A stretch of 64,000 nt of DNA from Lethocerus indicus (GCA_019843655.1 JACDQD010000005.1:124001-188000), one strand, 5' to 3'; shown: positions 20,870 to 31,324, counted from the stretch's first letter. Notes: generated by a model from the letters alone, not told the origin. Translations and numbers: made by a program.

Positions 20870-20934
20870 ATTATGCACGATATGGTTTAATACAGTATTG
20901 CTGCAGTAATAGTATCACGTACGCCCGATAGGCA

Positions 20935-21050
20935 CGATGTATTTATTATGTGTATCCTATTTCGTCGATAATATCGGCTAATATATAGTAGATTTTTTAG
21001 CAAGATAAAATGAAATTCCAAAGTCAAAATGTTACCCCTAATATATTGTA
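20935..21050 (+). mobile_element. Mariner-C fragment
   Basis: GTCGATAATATCGGCTAATA, TATAGTAGATTTTTTAGC and AATTCCAAAGTCAAAATG, then TTACCCCTAATATA. This is the 3' half only, 65 bp from the inverted full copy before it. Confidence 0.7.
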
Positions 21051-21874
21051 GTTACTTCACTATGATCTGCAGTGATTCTTTTTATGATGTTTAATTAGTT
21101 TTATTTAAATTTCAAATTAAAGTTGGATTTCAAATAAGTCAATTTCGTTCGGAGTTCCTTACTACGCTGACAAAACAACGCCTATATATTGAACCAAGGA
21201 CAGGATTTTTAAAGGTACACAACATATTATAGGGCCCCGCAAGCCAAAGTGTGGCGTACCGCTACTGAAGATGGCGAGCGGCCGAAATACGCCCGGTTTC
21301 CGTTTCCTTGAAATTCACGGAAATTCGTTAAATGTGACTCAATTTATGTATAATCGGAGGGCGAGGTCAGGGCCTCCTGTTGCTTTTCATTATTCCCTCC
21401 GGTCAATTGACCTCGCGGTAATTGCTTTTCGGAAAATTGTTTCCCCATCCCCTATAATACTAACCAGGAGAAAACTCCCGTAAAGAAAATTCCCGTCTCC
21501 CGTCCTTCAGTATATAATCCCTGCCCCTTGTATATTGGTTTTCGAGTATTCCCGATATTCGTCCAGACCCGTGGCAGGATTTCCCGAAAGACTGTGAAAT
21601 TCTTTTCGGATGCCGGGAAATCTTCATAAAACCAAAAAAAATGCGGCGATTTACGTTGACTATTTGGTATATGTATCGATTGGATACATTCACTTAACGC
21701 ATGTAAGCGTTGATGAGTAAAAAGAATTTTTTTTTCATTATTCACTTTAACATTAGCTATATATTTCAGACAGTTTCTCCCTACCTTTTCCCATCTATTG
21801 ACGTTGTTATATTTTCTTTTCTTTATGCAGGGGGAGGAAAAATAGAGAAATAAATAAATAAGTAGTCAAGAACG
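21051..21874. other. No gene seen
   Basis: AT-rich sequence. Frames at 21452-21745 and 21271-21483 have no recognisable domain; the latter begins inside an FBE arm fragment. Confidence 0.4.
21257..21294. mobile_element. FBE arm fragment
   Basis: TACCGCTACTGAAGATGGCG and AGCGGCCGAAATACG: the start of a right arm without the rest. Confidence 0.6.
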
Positions 21875-21875
21875 T

Positions 21876-22250
21876 CTGTTTTGTTGTCTGCCAGGGGTTG
21901 GAATACCGTAGGTATATAAATAAAATTCTAGAAAAAAATCTATTCGTTATTAGCGCTATTAGATCGTCAATGTACCTTACTGTATTTTACAGTTGACACA
22001 AAATACAGTTAAAAACTATCCTCGAGATATTCTATCTCTAAGTTTATGTTATAAGATTTAGTCGAAAAAGATAGTCGGGCCTCGGTACATAACGCGACAA
22101 CAATCCCGTCAGATGCCGAATTGACTCGGACCGCTACTGAAGATGGCGAGCGGCCGAAACAGGTCTAGCGAAAGACCAGTGAGAGGAGACTGAGAAGCTA
22201 CACGAAATCTACAGATTTCCAACCCCCGCAGACCACAAAACAGGTATGTT
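21876..22250. mobile_element. FBE with foreign interior
   Basis: Outer end CGTCTGTTTTGTTGTCTGCC and GGGGTTGGAATACCGTAGG at 21876-21914. About 215 bp of unrelated AT-rich DNA follows, then a complete right arm from CCGCTACTGAAGATGGCG to CAGGTATGTTAAAA. The left arm has been replaced. Confidence 0.75.
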
Positions 22251-22357
22251 AAAACGAAAAATGAAAATCAACGATGAATCGTTCGAAGTTTTATCGATAG
22301 AATTTAAAATTTTTTACCCGAGAAATATTAGCCTATTTTGTACATTGTTGTCCAATA

Positions 22358-22545
22358 TATTAGGTGTACCCGAAATTAATCGACATTTTGACTTTGGAAT
22401 ACATTTTATTACGCTAAAAAAGAAACACTTTAATTATTAATCTATCCGCCGCCACTTTTCCGGCAAATTTTCCATTCCCCTCTCTTGAGGAACTCCTCAA
22501 GAAAAAATACATCTTATCAAATTGTCGATTACTTTTGGGTTTATT
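22358..22545 (-). mobile_element. Mariner-C deletion derivative
   Basis: TATTAGGTGTACCCGAAATT at the left. The interior complement carries AGAGGGGAATGGAAAATTTG and CCGGAAAAGTGGCGG (ENLPEKWR). The right end is near ATTACTTTTGGGTTTAT. A stretch between the coding tail and ATTAATAATTAAAG is shortened. Confidence 0.75.
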
Positions 22546-22892
22546 CTCCAATAAATTCCTCTCGTTTGTCTGTCTTCCAAATAATAGTTTTCAGTTCGCT
22601 TTTTGGACTATTGCTTTCCCCTTAAATGGGGAAAATCTGCGTTGTAGAGGGATGAAAAATGCCGCCAGGTGTTAAGCAATTATCCGAGCTTTGGGGACCC
22701 GAAATAAATTTTGAATGGGGGGGGGGGGGGGCAAAGTTTCACAGCCGAACAAAGTTGACGCCGGTTCTCTGAGCTTGTAAAGCTTTCAGACGCGCTTTGT
22801 TCAAGCCGACTTTGAAAGCTGAATGAAACTCTCTGAACCGCTCTGTTATATCGCGGCAGGCCCTCACCTGTTAATGCATTCAAAACCGAATA
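22546..22892. other. No gene seen; poly-G run
   Basis: Unique sequence with a run of about 14 G near 22717-22731. The 67-codon minus frame is open only because the C-run gives proline codons. Confidence 0.4.
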
Positions 22893-23142
22893 TAATATTG
22901 AGGTTTGTACCCGAAAGTAATCAACAATTCGATAAGATGCATTTTGGTCTTGAGGAATTCCTCAAGAGGGGGGGGGGGGGGGGGGGGTCGAAAATTTGCC
23001 GGAAAAGTGGCGGCCGAGAGTTGTCTATAATATCGGTGAATATATATAGTAGATTAATAATTAAAGTTTGTCTTTTTTAGCAAAATAAAATTAATTCCAA
23101 AGTCAAAATTTTTATTACTTTCAGGTACCCCATAATATATGT
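22893..23142 (+). mobile_element. Mariner-C deletion derivative with a long poly-G insert
   Basis: Starts AATATTGAGGTTTGTACCCG. GGTCTTGAGGAATTCCTCAA (GLEEFLK) leads to a run of about 21 G at 22967-22987. It then continues TTTGCCGGAAAAGTGGCGG, AATATCGGTGAATATATATA (NIGEYI) and the stop, and ends AGGTACCCCATAATATA. The G-run replaces the short GGGG found in sister copies. Confidence 0.82.
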
Positions 23143-23159
23143 ATACCGCCCGTGGGTCA

Positions 23160-23346
23160 CAATTACAAGACACGTATAATAACACAGTCAACCGCCACAG
23201 TACAAGTGACAGTGACAGTGCAGTGAGACTGCAAAGTGACTGACACCGCTACTGAAGATGGCGAGCAGCCGAAACCTGTCTAGAAAGAGACCAAACCGGC
23301 GAGAGGAAACACAACAAATCTACGGTATTCCAACCACTCGCAGACC
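23160..23346. mobile_element. FBE right half
   Basis: Core motif CAAGACACGTATAATAACAC, CCACAGTACAAGTGACAG and GCAGTGAGACTGCAAAGTG, then CCGCTACTGAAGATGGCG, the hairpin, ACAAATCTACGGTATTCC and AACCACTCGCAGACCGC. The left half is missing. Confidence 0.8.
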
Positions 23347-24214
23347 GCGGACAATTTATTTTAAACTAATTTTTTGTGTCCGTTCTTATATTATCATTAT
23401 AAAAATCCCGTTTTAAGTCGATTCACTACGAAAAATGTAAAATTCCCCCATCATCTGCTTATTTGAAGTTTTCCATCAATTGGAACTATTTATCAGTTAT
23501 AAATGTAATAATGGGGTTGGTGGCCACTCATTGGGGATCAACGGATGGAATCAGGGCTTATTTGGAGATTATCGGAACAGTGTACAGAACGAATATTGAA
23601 TCTAGGTAATGCAGGGGCTGATAAATTAATTTATTTGCCACGCTGCTTCAATCTATTTTCACTATTTGTTTTATCCACTGCACAATATTATATATTCGTA
23701 TAATGAAGAACAAAATATTCGCATAGAAGGGTCTAATAGCTGAATAATAGCAAGGAAATAGGTTCGTAGTACAACCCAGCATATCGTAATATTGGGTTGG
23801 TGTAAAAGTTTTTTTTATTTATCTTTATTTTATCTGGTCAAATTTATACTCATTGAAGAGTGGTCGGGATTTCCCTTCGAATCAAGGTCCTCAAGGTCTT
23901 CGCGGGGGAAAATTTCCGCGGGGAACGAATTGACCGTCGGAATGTTTTTCCTATTTCGAGCTGGAATTTTCTTCAATTCAGGAATTCCCCGATAACAAGG
24001 TCTGAGCGATTTCAGGTGCGAAGTTAGTGAGGCTCTACGTTGATTACAGGTGTTCTGAGTCTGAAAAGAAACAGTCGCATCTATCTGACTTTTCATTTTA
24101 CCACCCGTGATATTTTCACCTTTATGAGTTTAAAAATCGTATAGCCGAAACAGTGAATCTTATCGGAGCTGAAGATATAGGCGAAATTTGTTAAATTATT
24201 TTTTTTTTAACAAT
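23347..24214. other. No gene seen; one mariner-type terminus
   Basis: Unique sequence except at about 23790-23808, where TATTGGGTTGGTGTAAAAGT matches the first bases of many mariner terminal repeats. No partner terminus is seen. The 67- and 88-codon opposed frames near 23792-24096 have no domain. Confidence 0.45.
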
Positions 24215-25250
24215 CTTATTTTGTGTGATGATCAAAATATTACAGGAAATAAACCTTTGTTTGTATTGCTAAACAAGAAATGGGAGACCTTACTTTTGGG
24301 ATACTGCCTGGTAAAACAACCTTGTTTTGTGTGATGATCAAAATATTACAGGAAATAAACCTTTGTTTGTATTGCTAAACAAGAAATGGGAGACCTTACT
24401 TTTGGGATACGTCCTGGTAAAACAACCTTGTTTTGTGTGATGATCAAAATATTACAGGAAATAAACCTTTGTTTGTATTGCTAAACAAGAAATGGGAGAC
24501 CTTACTTTTGGGATACGTCCTGGTAAAACAACCTTGTTTTGTGTGATGATCAAAATATTACAGGAAATAAACCTTTGTTTGTATTGCTAAACAAGAAATG
24601 GGAGACCTTACTTTTGGGATACGTCCTGGTGAAACAACCTTGTTTTGTGTGATGATCAAAATATTTTGGAAAATAAACCTTTGTTTGTATTGCTAAACAA
24701 GAAATGGGAGACCTTACTTATGGGATACGTCCTGGTAAAACAACCTTGTTTTGTGTGATGATCAAAATATACAGGAAATAAACCTTTGTTTGTATTGCTA
24801 AACAAGAAATGGGAGACCTTACTTTTGGGATACGTCCTGGTAAAACAACCTTGTTTTGTGTGATGATCAAAATATTACAGGAAATAAACCTTTGTTTGTA
24901 TTGCTAAACAAGAAATGGGAGACCTTACTTTTGGGATACGTCCTGGTAAAACAACCTTGTTTTGTGTGATGATCAAAATATTACAGGAAATAAACCTTTG
25001 TTTGTATTGCTAAACAAGAAATGGGAGACCTTACTTTTGGGATACGTCCTGGTAAAACAACCTTGTTTTGTGTGATGATCAAAATATTACAGGAAATAAA
25101 CCTTTGTTTGTATTGCTAAACAAGAAATGGGAGACCTTACTTTTGGGATACGTCCTGGTAAAACAACCTTGTTTTGTGTGATGATCAAAATATTTTGGAA
25201 AATAAACTGTTGTTTGTATTAGCGAAGCGAGTAATTGGAGATTCTACTTT
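24215..25250 (+). repeat. 106-bp satellite, ten units
   Basis: The landmark CTTGTTTTGTGTGATGATCA (first unit CTTATTTTG) occurs at 24215, 24321, 24427, 24533, 24639, 24745, 24850, 24956, 25062 and 25168. The period is 106 bp, with one 105-bp unit owing to a single-base deletion in unit 6. Units 1-4 and 6-9 are almost identical. Units 5 and 10 share AATATTTTGGAAAATAAAC in place of AATATTACAGGAAATAAAC. Unit 10 decays after about 40 bp. Confidence 0.97.
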
Positions 25251-25509
25251 CGAATTAACGATTCTATTTCTTGGTACGATCGAAATAATCGTTAGAATGT
25301 CTGCGGCGGACTGGACCTTGAGTTGGGGCCACAGGTGTTCCTCTTCCTCCCCCAACACCGGTCTTGTCGTATGAAGCGTGAAGTTATAATCTCTGAACCG
25401 TCGTCACGGGCAATTAAGCCCCGGAGTACACACGGGCAGATAACAGGGTCCGATTGTCTACTCCGGCTTCCGTTCCGTTCCGAGAACGGAGGCCGTTTCC
25501 GGTCCCAAC
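25251..25509. other. No gene seen
   Basis: Unique sequence after the satellite. The small frames have no recognisable domain. Confidence 0.4.
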
Positions 25510-25694
25510 AGGTTCGGTCCTCAGCCGGACCGGTTTCGGCCGCTCGCCGTCTTCAGTAGCGCCTGACGGTACGAGTGAAACAAGTGTACAGGTGCAGAGC
25601 ATCCAACGGGCCGATAAGGCTGGCGCCGCTGCTGAAGGCGGGGCGAGCGGCCGAAACCGGTCTGGCGAATGACCGGTCTACTGAATCTACGGTA
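25510..25694. mobile_element. FBE copy, GC-richer variant
   Basis: CAGGTTCGGTCCTCAGCCGG, CGGCCGCTCGCCGTCTTCAG and TAGCGCC; a shortened core; then CGCCGCTGCTGAAGGCGGGG, the arm hairpin and GAATCTACGG followed by TA at the inner boundary. Confidence 0.75.
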
Positions 25695-25975
25695 TCGCAC
25701 ACTATTTGAACTCTTCACAAATCAGTCGATTTGACAAAGTTCGTGAAAAAACGAATTTAAAATTTAAACGGGATTCGCCCCATTTGCCCACTCCCCGGTC
25801 TAGAGGGTGAAGCCCCAATATTACGTATTTTTTAACATACGATTATAACAATATACATATATAAATAAAACTGTAATACGAAACTGCAACCTCTTAAGTT
25901 AGTTTAAGTGGCATCCTGAGAAAATATAATTATAATTCCGGTAACGCCGGAAAATTCGATAATATGTGGCGAAAA

Positions 25976-26157
25976 TATTAGGGGGTACCCAAAAGTAGTC
26001 AACATTTTGACTTTGGAATTCATTTTATTTTGAAAAAAAAAGATTTTTCGGTCTTGAGGAGTTCGGTTCAAGAGGGGAAGTTGCTCTTTTTTTAGCAAAA
26101 TAAAATGAATTCCAAAGTCAAAATGTTGATTACTTTCTGGTACCTCTAATATTATAC
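25976..26157. mobile_element. Mariner-C derivative made of two termini
   Basis: Left TTAGGGGGTACCCAAAAGTA and ACATTTTGACTTTGGAATTC mirror the right end GAATTCCAAAGTCAAAATGT and ACTTTCTGGTACCTCTAATA. The middle keeps only GGTCTTGAGGAGTTCGG and AGAGGGGAAG. It is a solo inverted-repeat pair. Confidence 0.75.
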
Positions 26158-26258
26158 AACGCGCTTCTATCCATGTGTTCAGCGTATAATAATACAAGAT
26201 ATACAACGTATATAACGTATAATACAACGTTTTAAACGAAGGATCTTATTTTTCTAGT

Positions 26259-26545
26259 TTAATATACCTGTTTTGTGGTCTGCCGGGGTTTCGGCCGCTC
26301 GCCCCGTCTTCAGTAGCGGTGTTGGTCACTTTTGGCACTTTGTATGTTTTTCCAGGCACTTTGTAATTCATTTTATTTTCCTGAAAAAGAAACATTAATT
26401 ATTAATCTAATATATATATATTCACCGATAACTCTCAGCCGCCGCTTTTCCGGAAAATTTTCGATTCCCCTCACCCTTATTGAGGAACTCCTCGAGAACG
26501 AAATACATCTTATCAAATTGTTGATTACTTTCGGATACACCGTAT
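26259..26545. mobile_element. FBE left part interrupted by a mariner-C copy
   Basis: FBE outer end TTTAATATACCTGTTTTGTG, CTGCCGGGGTTTCGGCCGC, CCCCGTCTTCAGTAGCGGTG and GGCACTTTGTATGTTTTTCC run to about 26357. They are followed directly by a minus-strand mariner-C (TGTAATTCATTTTATTTTCC, TTATTAATCTAATATATA, GCCGCTTTTCCGG, GAGGAACTCCTCGAG), which ends near TTACTTTCGGATACACC. The FBE right arm is not found. Confidence 0.7.
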
Positions 26546-27079
26546 ATATCTATAAGTTTACACTGACAACTGAACTGTTTATAGGGGGTAGTTTAGTTAT
26601 CGCTATTGGGACCGATTTTCCGATTATCCGACCGTGACTAATCCGGCTACCGGCGCCGGCGAGAAGCCGATACCGGCCGATTGGCCAATTGCAAAAGGGA
26701 TTGCGGAAAGTGGATTGAACTGTGTATAATGTGACCTGTTTGGCGGATAGCGGCCGCTAGAGTGGTAATGAAAGCCCGGAATGAAAGCCGGCTTTATCCG
26801 GTCCGATTGTTGCGCTATGACGAGCCCAACTTGGGACTTTCGATACTTCCGGAGATCGAACGCCGGTCTCGTAGAATTCCCCCGTAGAATTCCGGGGGGG
26901 GCGGGACGAGATAAGCCTCGAATTGTGAACTGTTGTCAGTTACGGACGCATTCCCGGAAATTCCTAGGAATTATCGGATATGACTGAAACTGGAAATATT
27001 CAGACATCAACATTAGATGTCCGTTTTAGCCAACAATTGGACGGAACATTGAGGATTTATTTGTCCGTTCAGAATTAAT
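26546..27079. other. No gene seen
   Basis: Unique, locally GC-rich sequence. The 68-codon frame at 26781-26987 shows no domain. Confidence 0.4.
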
Positions 27080-27222
27080 GTTTCTGTCCCTCCCCCCCCT
27101 CCTGGTTCTGTCTTTCGCTAGACCGGTTTGCCGGCCGTTCGCCATCTTCAGTAGCTTTTAGCACTTTAGATGTTTTTCCAGGGGCGTCCTCACTGCACTT
27201 CCACCGTCACTTGTACTCTCGT
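27080..27222. mobile_element. FBE left half
   Basis: TGTTTCTGTCCCTCCC, CTTTCGCTAGACCGGTTTG, CCATCTTCAGTAGC, GCACTTTAGATGTTTTTCC, GGGGCGTCCTCACTGCAC and CACTTGTACTC. Ends in the core. Confidence 0.8.
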
Positions 27223-27495
27223 GGATTCTGTTAATATATTCGAAATTTTCGCTGAATTTTATATCCAACCGTCTACTAAATAGGCGGGGCAATGGCGTCG
27301 AACAGCGTTTTTCCCGCTGATGATGTCTATAAAAGGATCTTTGTCCGGACACTATAATATCACTTGTAATAGTGACGAAGAGGGGAGAAATGTCGCCGGG
27401 ACCGATTAGCTCGACTTCAGTAGGGGTAGGGGGAGTCAGAACAATTTTCAGGGATATTATTATAACGCTCCCGGATTCTGGGATAAACGATCCTA

Positions 27496-27579
<84 letters not shown>

Positions 27580-27806
27580 GAGAGACAGGCTATTTCAAAA
27601 ATATTTTCTGTCCCTTTTTTCCGGCAGGTTCGTACGTTTAGCCGGGAATCCAGGAGGCGGTCCAGGAATCGCCAAAGTCGCCACGTACTCGTTAGCGCCA
27701 TCCAAAGGCGTTTTTTCCCTACATTTTCCCCCCCCCCCGTCAAAGACGTGAGGAGGAGTTTTACATTTCTCAAGTATTTTCGCTGATAGAAGCGCGTATA
27801 ATATTG
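27223..27806. other. No gene seen; contains (CT)n
   Basis: Unique flanks around a (CT)n tract. The 89- and 141-codon frames across it are Ser-Leu or Arg-Glu runs from the microsatellite. Confidence 0.5.
27498..27576. repeat. (CT)n microsatellite
   Basis: About 39 uninterrupted CT dinucleotides. Confidence 0.97.
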
Positions 27807-27810
27807 TATA

Positions 27811-28040
27811 GGGTGTCCTAAAATTGACGCAAGATTTGTCACAATTCTTGTAGTGAAGTTCGCGACCCTATTAAAAAAAAAACCATTTGACAGCCGACAG
27901 TTTAGGGTCGGTAAAAAGCGGAAAAAAAACGTGTTTTCATTGTTGAAAAATATTCCGAAAATAATGACAGTTTGGTGGCCACAGTTCGAAAATTTCGATT
28001 AAGCACATTTTCACCCCGACGTCTTTGTCCTGTCATCGTG
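27811..28040 (+). mobile_element. Mariner-A fragment (left terminus and transposase N-terminus)
   Basis: TAGGGTGTCCTAAAATTGAC followed by GCAAGATTTG matches the mariner-A terminus. Then ACCCTATTAAAAAAA, GTGTTTTCATTGTTGAA and GGTGGCCACAGTTCGAAAAT encode the FIVE…ATVRKFR region in broken frames. The start region is altered and the right terminus is not seen. Confidence 0.7.
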
Positions 28041-28165
28041 CCGCCCACTATTCGATCATTTTCAAATATAAACGTTAAATGAAACCTGTCTAGAACATTT
28101 TTTTTTTTTTTAGGCCTATTAGCCGAATAGATAAACCGGAGATATATCACCCGAAACGATATTGT

Positions 28166-28272
28166 ATTAGGTGTAACCGAAAGTAAACAGCAGGATTTGG
28201 TAGGATGTATTTTGGTCCTGAGGAGTTCAAGAGGGGAAGTGAAAATGTACTTTTGGGGGTGCCCGAAATAGT
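28166..28272 (+). mobile_element. Mariner-C fragment
   Basis: TATTAGGTGTAACCGAAAGT, AGGATGTATTTTGGTCCTGA and GGAGTTCAAGAGGGGAAG, then ACTTTTGGGGGTGCCCG. Most of the middle is deleted. Confidence 0.65.
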
Positions 28273-28967
28273 TTGAAGAAATTGGAAATAACTCGATTTA
28301 TGACTTGGATAAAGATTTGGATCCGGTGACAGTACTGGAAAAGGAAAAGTTGTTGAGAATTTTTCACCAGATCTAGTAGTTAAATTCCCTTAATCTTAGG
28401 ACAGTTGTTCGTAGACTATTAGACTCTGTATAGAGAGTGTTACTGACGCTCCAGTAGTAACATTCGCGAGCCGACTGAAACTGTTCTCACTGCTGTCACT
28501 AATGAGCCGGTACACTCTCACTGTACACGTGAGCCGAGAGAGCACAAATTAGGGAAACAAACCCCCCCCAGAAACCGGCGGGGTTCGGACCCCGCCATGT
28601 GCCCCGCTTATATATATAGGCCCGAGGGGAGGAGGAGGAGAAAAAGGGGGGAAAAAAAAGAGAAAAGGAAAAAAAATTAAGGACAACATCACGCGGGCGT
28701 GTTTTCCATCTGTTCAACCAGACACAGACACTGAACTCCAGATTTCGGGGACTTTTCAGGGTTTTTAAAACTCTCCCTTCCGCCAATTAACAAGTATTTA
28801 TGCGACAAGTAATTATAACTGCCTGTGAATGAGAACGATTTTTTCTCCGGTCATACGGCGCTGTCCCGCCGTAATTCGATGGCAATAAGAGTAATTAACT
28901 GGTCGCGAAATTTACTCTAAAAAATAATTGTATATCGGCTGTATAAACAGCCACTGTATTATAAAAG
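28273..28967. other. No gene seen
   Basis: Unique sequence with an A/G-rich stretch at about 28625-28680. The 95-codon minus frame reads through that tract and has no domain. Confidence 0.4.
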
Positions 28968-29205
28968 ACAGATTTCGTGTGTTTTTGTCTCCACAACTCG
29001 CCTGTTTGGTCTTTTGCTAGACCGGGATTTTCGGCCGCTCGCCCCGTCTTCAGTAGCGCCGTGTCAGCCACTTTTTTTGCCAGCCACTTTGTGGGTGTTT
29101 TTTCCGGGGGGGGGGGTCATCACTGCACCCTGCCGAAAAACGACTAGCACCGCTACTGAAGACGGCGAGCAGCCGAAACCGGTCTAGCAAAAGACCGAAC
29201 CAGCC
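28968..29205. mobile_element. FBE copy with short ends
   Basis: CAGATTTCGTGTGTTTTTGT, CTTTTGCTAGACCGGG, CCCCGTCTTCAGTAGCGCCG, a core with GGGTGTTTTTTCC and a run of about 10 G, then CACCGCTACTGAAGACGGCG and CTAGCAAAAGACCG. Ends before the inner right boundary. Confidence 0.85.
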
Positions 29206-29250
29206 GTTTCCCCCGACTCTTAAGCGTATAGAATATATTATACCCGAGTT
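29203..29250 (+). repeat. Flank shared with 15934-15986, copy 2
   Basis: CTCTTAAGCGTATAGAATAT followed by ATTATACCCGAG precedes an FBE outer end exactly as at 15.9 kb. Confidence 0.8.
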
Positions 29251-29431
29251 TAACATACCTGATCTTCAGTAGCGGTGTTAGTTATTTTCGGTACTTTGGA
29301 TGTTTTCGACACAGGATTGGGCCGAAACCGGTCTAGAAAAAGACCAAACCGGCGAGAGGAGGCAGAAACACACACGAAATATCTACGGTATTCCAACCCT
29401 TGGCGGACCGCAAAACAGGTAAGTTGAACTT
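29246..29431. mobile_element. FBE, left arm deleted
   Basis: Outer end TTTAACATACCTG jumps straight to ATCTTCAGTAGCGGTG, then GGTACTTTGGATGTTTTCG. A shortened core as in the 16-kb array leads to GGGCCGAAACCGGTCTAG, CGAAATATCTACGGTATTCC and AACAGGTAAGTTGAAC. Confidence 0.85.
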
Positions 29432-30014
29432 TTTTCCAGTCTCTCTCCCTTTTATCGTTCCAACTGTAAAAATGTTTAGATTGGACAGAAATATAAATCG
29501 ATTTATCGGTGTATCATCCACCGGATGCTCTTCTTGGCGTGGTGCTGTGAAACTGCAATAAAAAAAAAAAATCTGGGATTCAGCAGGTGTCAAAACGTAT
29601 TCCGACCGTTTTGGGGTAGCCCTTCGTCTAGGGCATGCCCCATATTCAACCGAAAAACCTCTCATCCCTCTCACCCCGCTCTCTCCCCCTCTCACCCTCT
29701 CTCTCTCTCTCCACTGAGTTGGGGATGATCGGTGACCATCCGGCGAACGAAATAGCGTACAGGGGGCGGGGTTGTGTGTTCTGCTCTAGGGGTTGGTTCG
29801 GGCCAAGGGTCCAGCCACCCGCGAACCGCAACCTTTCGAGAGACCGATCGCTTAGAACCGTCCTCCCTCCCCTTTATTCGTATCAGTTGAGCGGAATGCT
29901 CAATAATATTAGGGTTGTTGTTTCTACCCTTATTTCTTTTTTTTTTTTTTTTTTTTGGCGACGAATCTAAAAACCGTCCAACCGCGTATAAACGGCCACG
30001 CCAGATTGAATAAC
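29432..30014. other. No gene seen
   Basis: Unique sequence with (CT)-rich 29675-29712 and a T-run of about 19 near 29938-29956. The 111-120-codon opposed frames lack domains. Confidence 0.4.
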
Positions 30015-30100
30015 GGCGGAAGGAGAGATATACGTTAAAATAATATTTTTTTTATATCATTCTGCCATTTCGTAGTTCAAATAATATATTAATTCGATAC
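30015..30100 (+). repeat. Flank shared with 52302-52390, copy 1
   Basis: GGCGGAAGGAGAGATATACG, TTAAAATAATATTTTTTTTA and AATAATATATTAATTCGATA lead directly into the FBE inner end ACCGTAAG. The same about 88 bp leads into ACCGTAGG at 52390. Confidence 0.85.
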
Positions 30101-30391
30101 CGTAAGTCTCGCCGGTTTGGTCTTTCGCTAGACCGTCTTCAGTAGCGCTCTGTTAGTCACTGTCGGCACTTTGGATATTTTTCAGGCATCCTCACTGCCC
30201 ACTGTGTCGTTTGTATATATATACATATAAGTGTCACGACACGTAAAGCTTCCAAAGTGCCAAAAGTGGTTAACACCGCTACTGAAGATGGCGAACAGCC
30301 GAGACTCCGGTCTAGCGAAAGACCAAACCGGCGAAAGGAGACACAGAAACCTACTGTATTCCGACCCCTCGCAGACCACAGATATGTTAAA
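30097..30391. mobile_element. FBE, nearly complete
   Basis: ACCGTAAGTCTCGCCGG, CTTTCGCTAGACCG, TCTTCAGTAGCGC, GGCACTTTGGATATTTTTC, GGCATCCTCACTGCCCACTG, then a short TATATATA core and CACGACACG. The right arm runs ACCGCTACTGAAGATGGCG to CAGATATGTTAAAC. Short left end, long right end. Confidence 0.88.
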
Positions 30392-30422
30392 CTAATAATT
30401 TTATTATTCGGAAATTATTATA

Positions 30423-30456
30423 TCTAGGGTGTAAAAAGGGTTGGGAACTCCTGGTC
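30423..30456 (-). mobile_element. hAT-type terminus, solitary
   Basis: Read on the minus strand, CAGGAGTTCCCAACCCTTTT then TACACC has the CAG start and TTCCCAACC block typical of hAT-superfamily ends. The next 8 bp outside it (GTCTAGAC) fit the central CTAGA/TCTAG preference of hAT target duplications. No opposite terminus was found within the window. Confidence 0.55.
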
Positions 30457-31122
30457 TAGACAATACTTCAATCGATTTCACCCTACAATATGTAGGATCG
30501 TGCAATAGCAGATGTTCATAAATAGTATTATAAACGGCGTATCGGTGTTAAAACGCGATGAAATAACGAATTCAGGTTGCGAATTGCGCAACATGACGCA
30601 TCCTTAACCCTGAAACGGGGGAATCGGTGTATAGAATTCGCGTGTTTTTTTTCTAATTATCGTATTAAAAAAAAAAATTTCCCCGCATCAGAATTTCCTC
30701 GGTCAAGTTCCGCCGACGGTTGCGCAACTCGGCAAATTAAAATTGCGCGAAAACAAAAAAAACGGAAAACATCGAAACTCGGACTCGGGATAAGCCCGGC
30801 GCTAATTTGTCGGGGGCCACGATCAACCATCCGAATCTGTGCCGTTTCTTGAATAGTGTTTTGTGTATTTTTCCTCGCGTATTTTTTTTTAGCCAAGGAC
30901 GAAGCATCGTCCATAACGCCGTTATTACGGTCCTCGGCAGGATAATATCGAGTGGAGCTCCGGATTGAGTCCCCGATAAACGCCGATTGGGGTGATAAGA
31001 GGGCGCTCGATAAGAAAGCTGGATATTCATTTTTTACTTAATTTGGCCGGCGTCCGCCACGGAAATACTTAATAATGTAGAACGGCAAAAAGTAATATTT
31101 TGTATTGTCCAAGATCTGCTAC
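30457..31122. other. No gene seen
   Basis: Unique sequence. Frames at 30577-31030 (85-97 codons, opposed) have no recognisable domain. Confidence 0.4.
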
Positions 31123-31324
31123 GTATTAGGCGTGACCGAAATTGATCGACAAATTGATAAGATGTATTTCGGTCTTGAGCAGTTCGGTCGTAAAATTTGC
31201 CCGAAAAATGGCAGAGAGTTGTCGATAATATCGGTCAATATATAGTAGATTAATAATTGAAGTTTCTCTTTTTTAGCAAAATAAAATGAATTCCAGAGTC
31301 AAAATGTTGATTACTTTTGGGTAC
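31123..31324 (+). mobile_element. Mariner-C deletion derivative
   Basis: TATTAGGCGTGACCGAAATT, ATAAGATGTATTTCGGTCTT, GAGAGTTGTCGATAATATCG, ATTAATAATTGAAGTTTCTC and TGTTGATTACTTTTGGGTAC. The element stops where an FBE right arm begins, so the FBE sequence truncates or replaced its last bases. Confidence 0.8.

Noticed and set aside
24215..25250. CRISPR array or repeat protein
   Set aside because: Head-to-tail 106-bp units without spacers; 106 is not a multiple of three, so it is not a protein repeat.
27417..27842. A 141-codon minus frame with Arg-Glu repeats
   Set aside because: Generated by (CT)n and no domain outside it.
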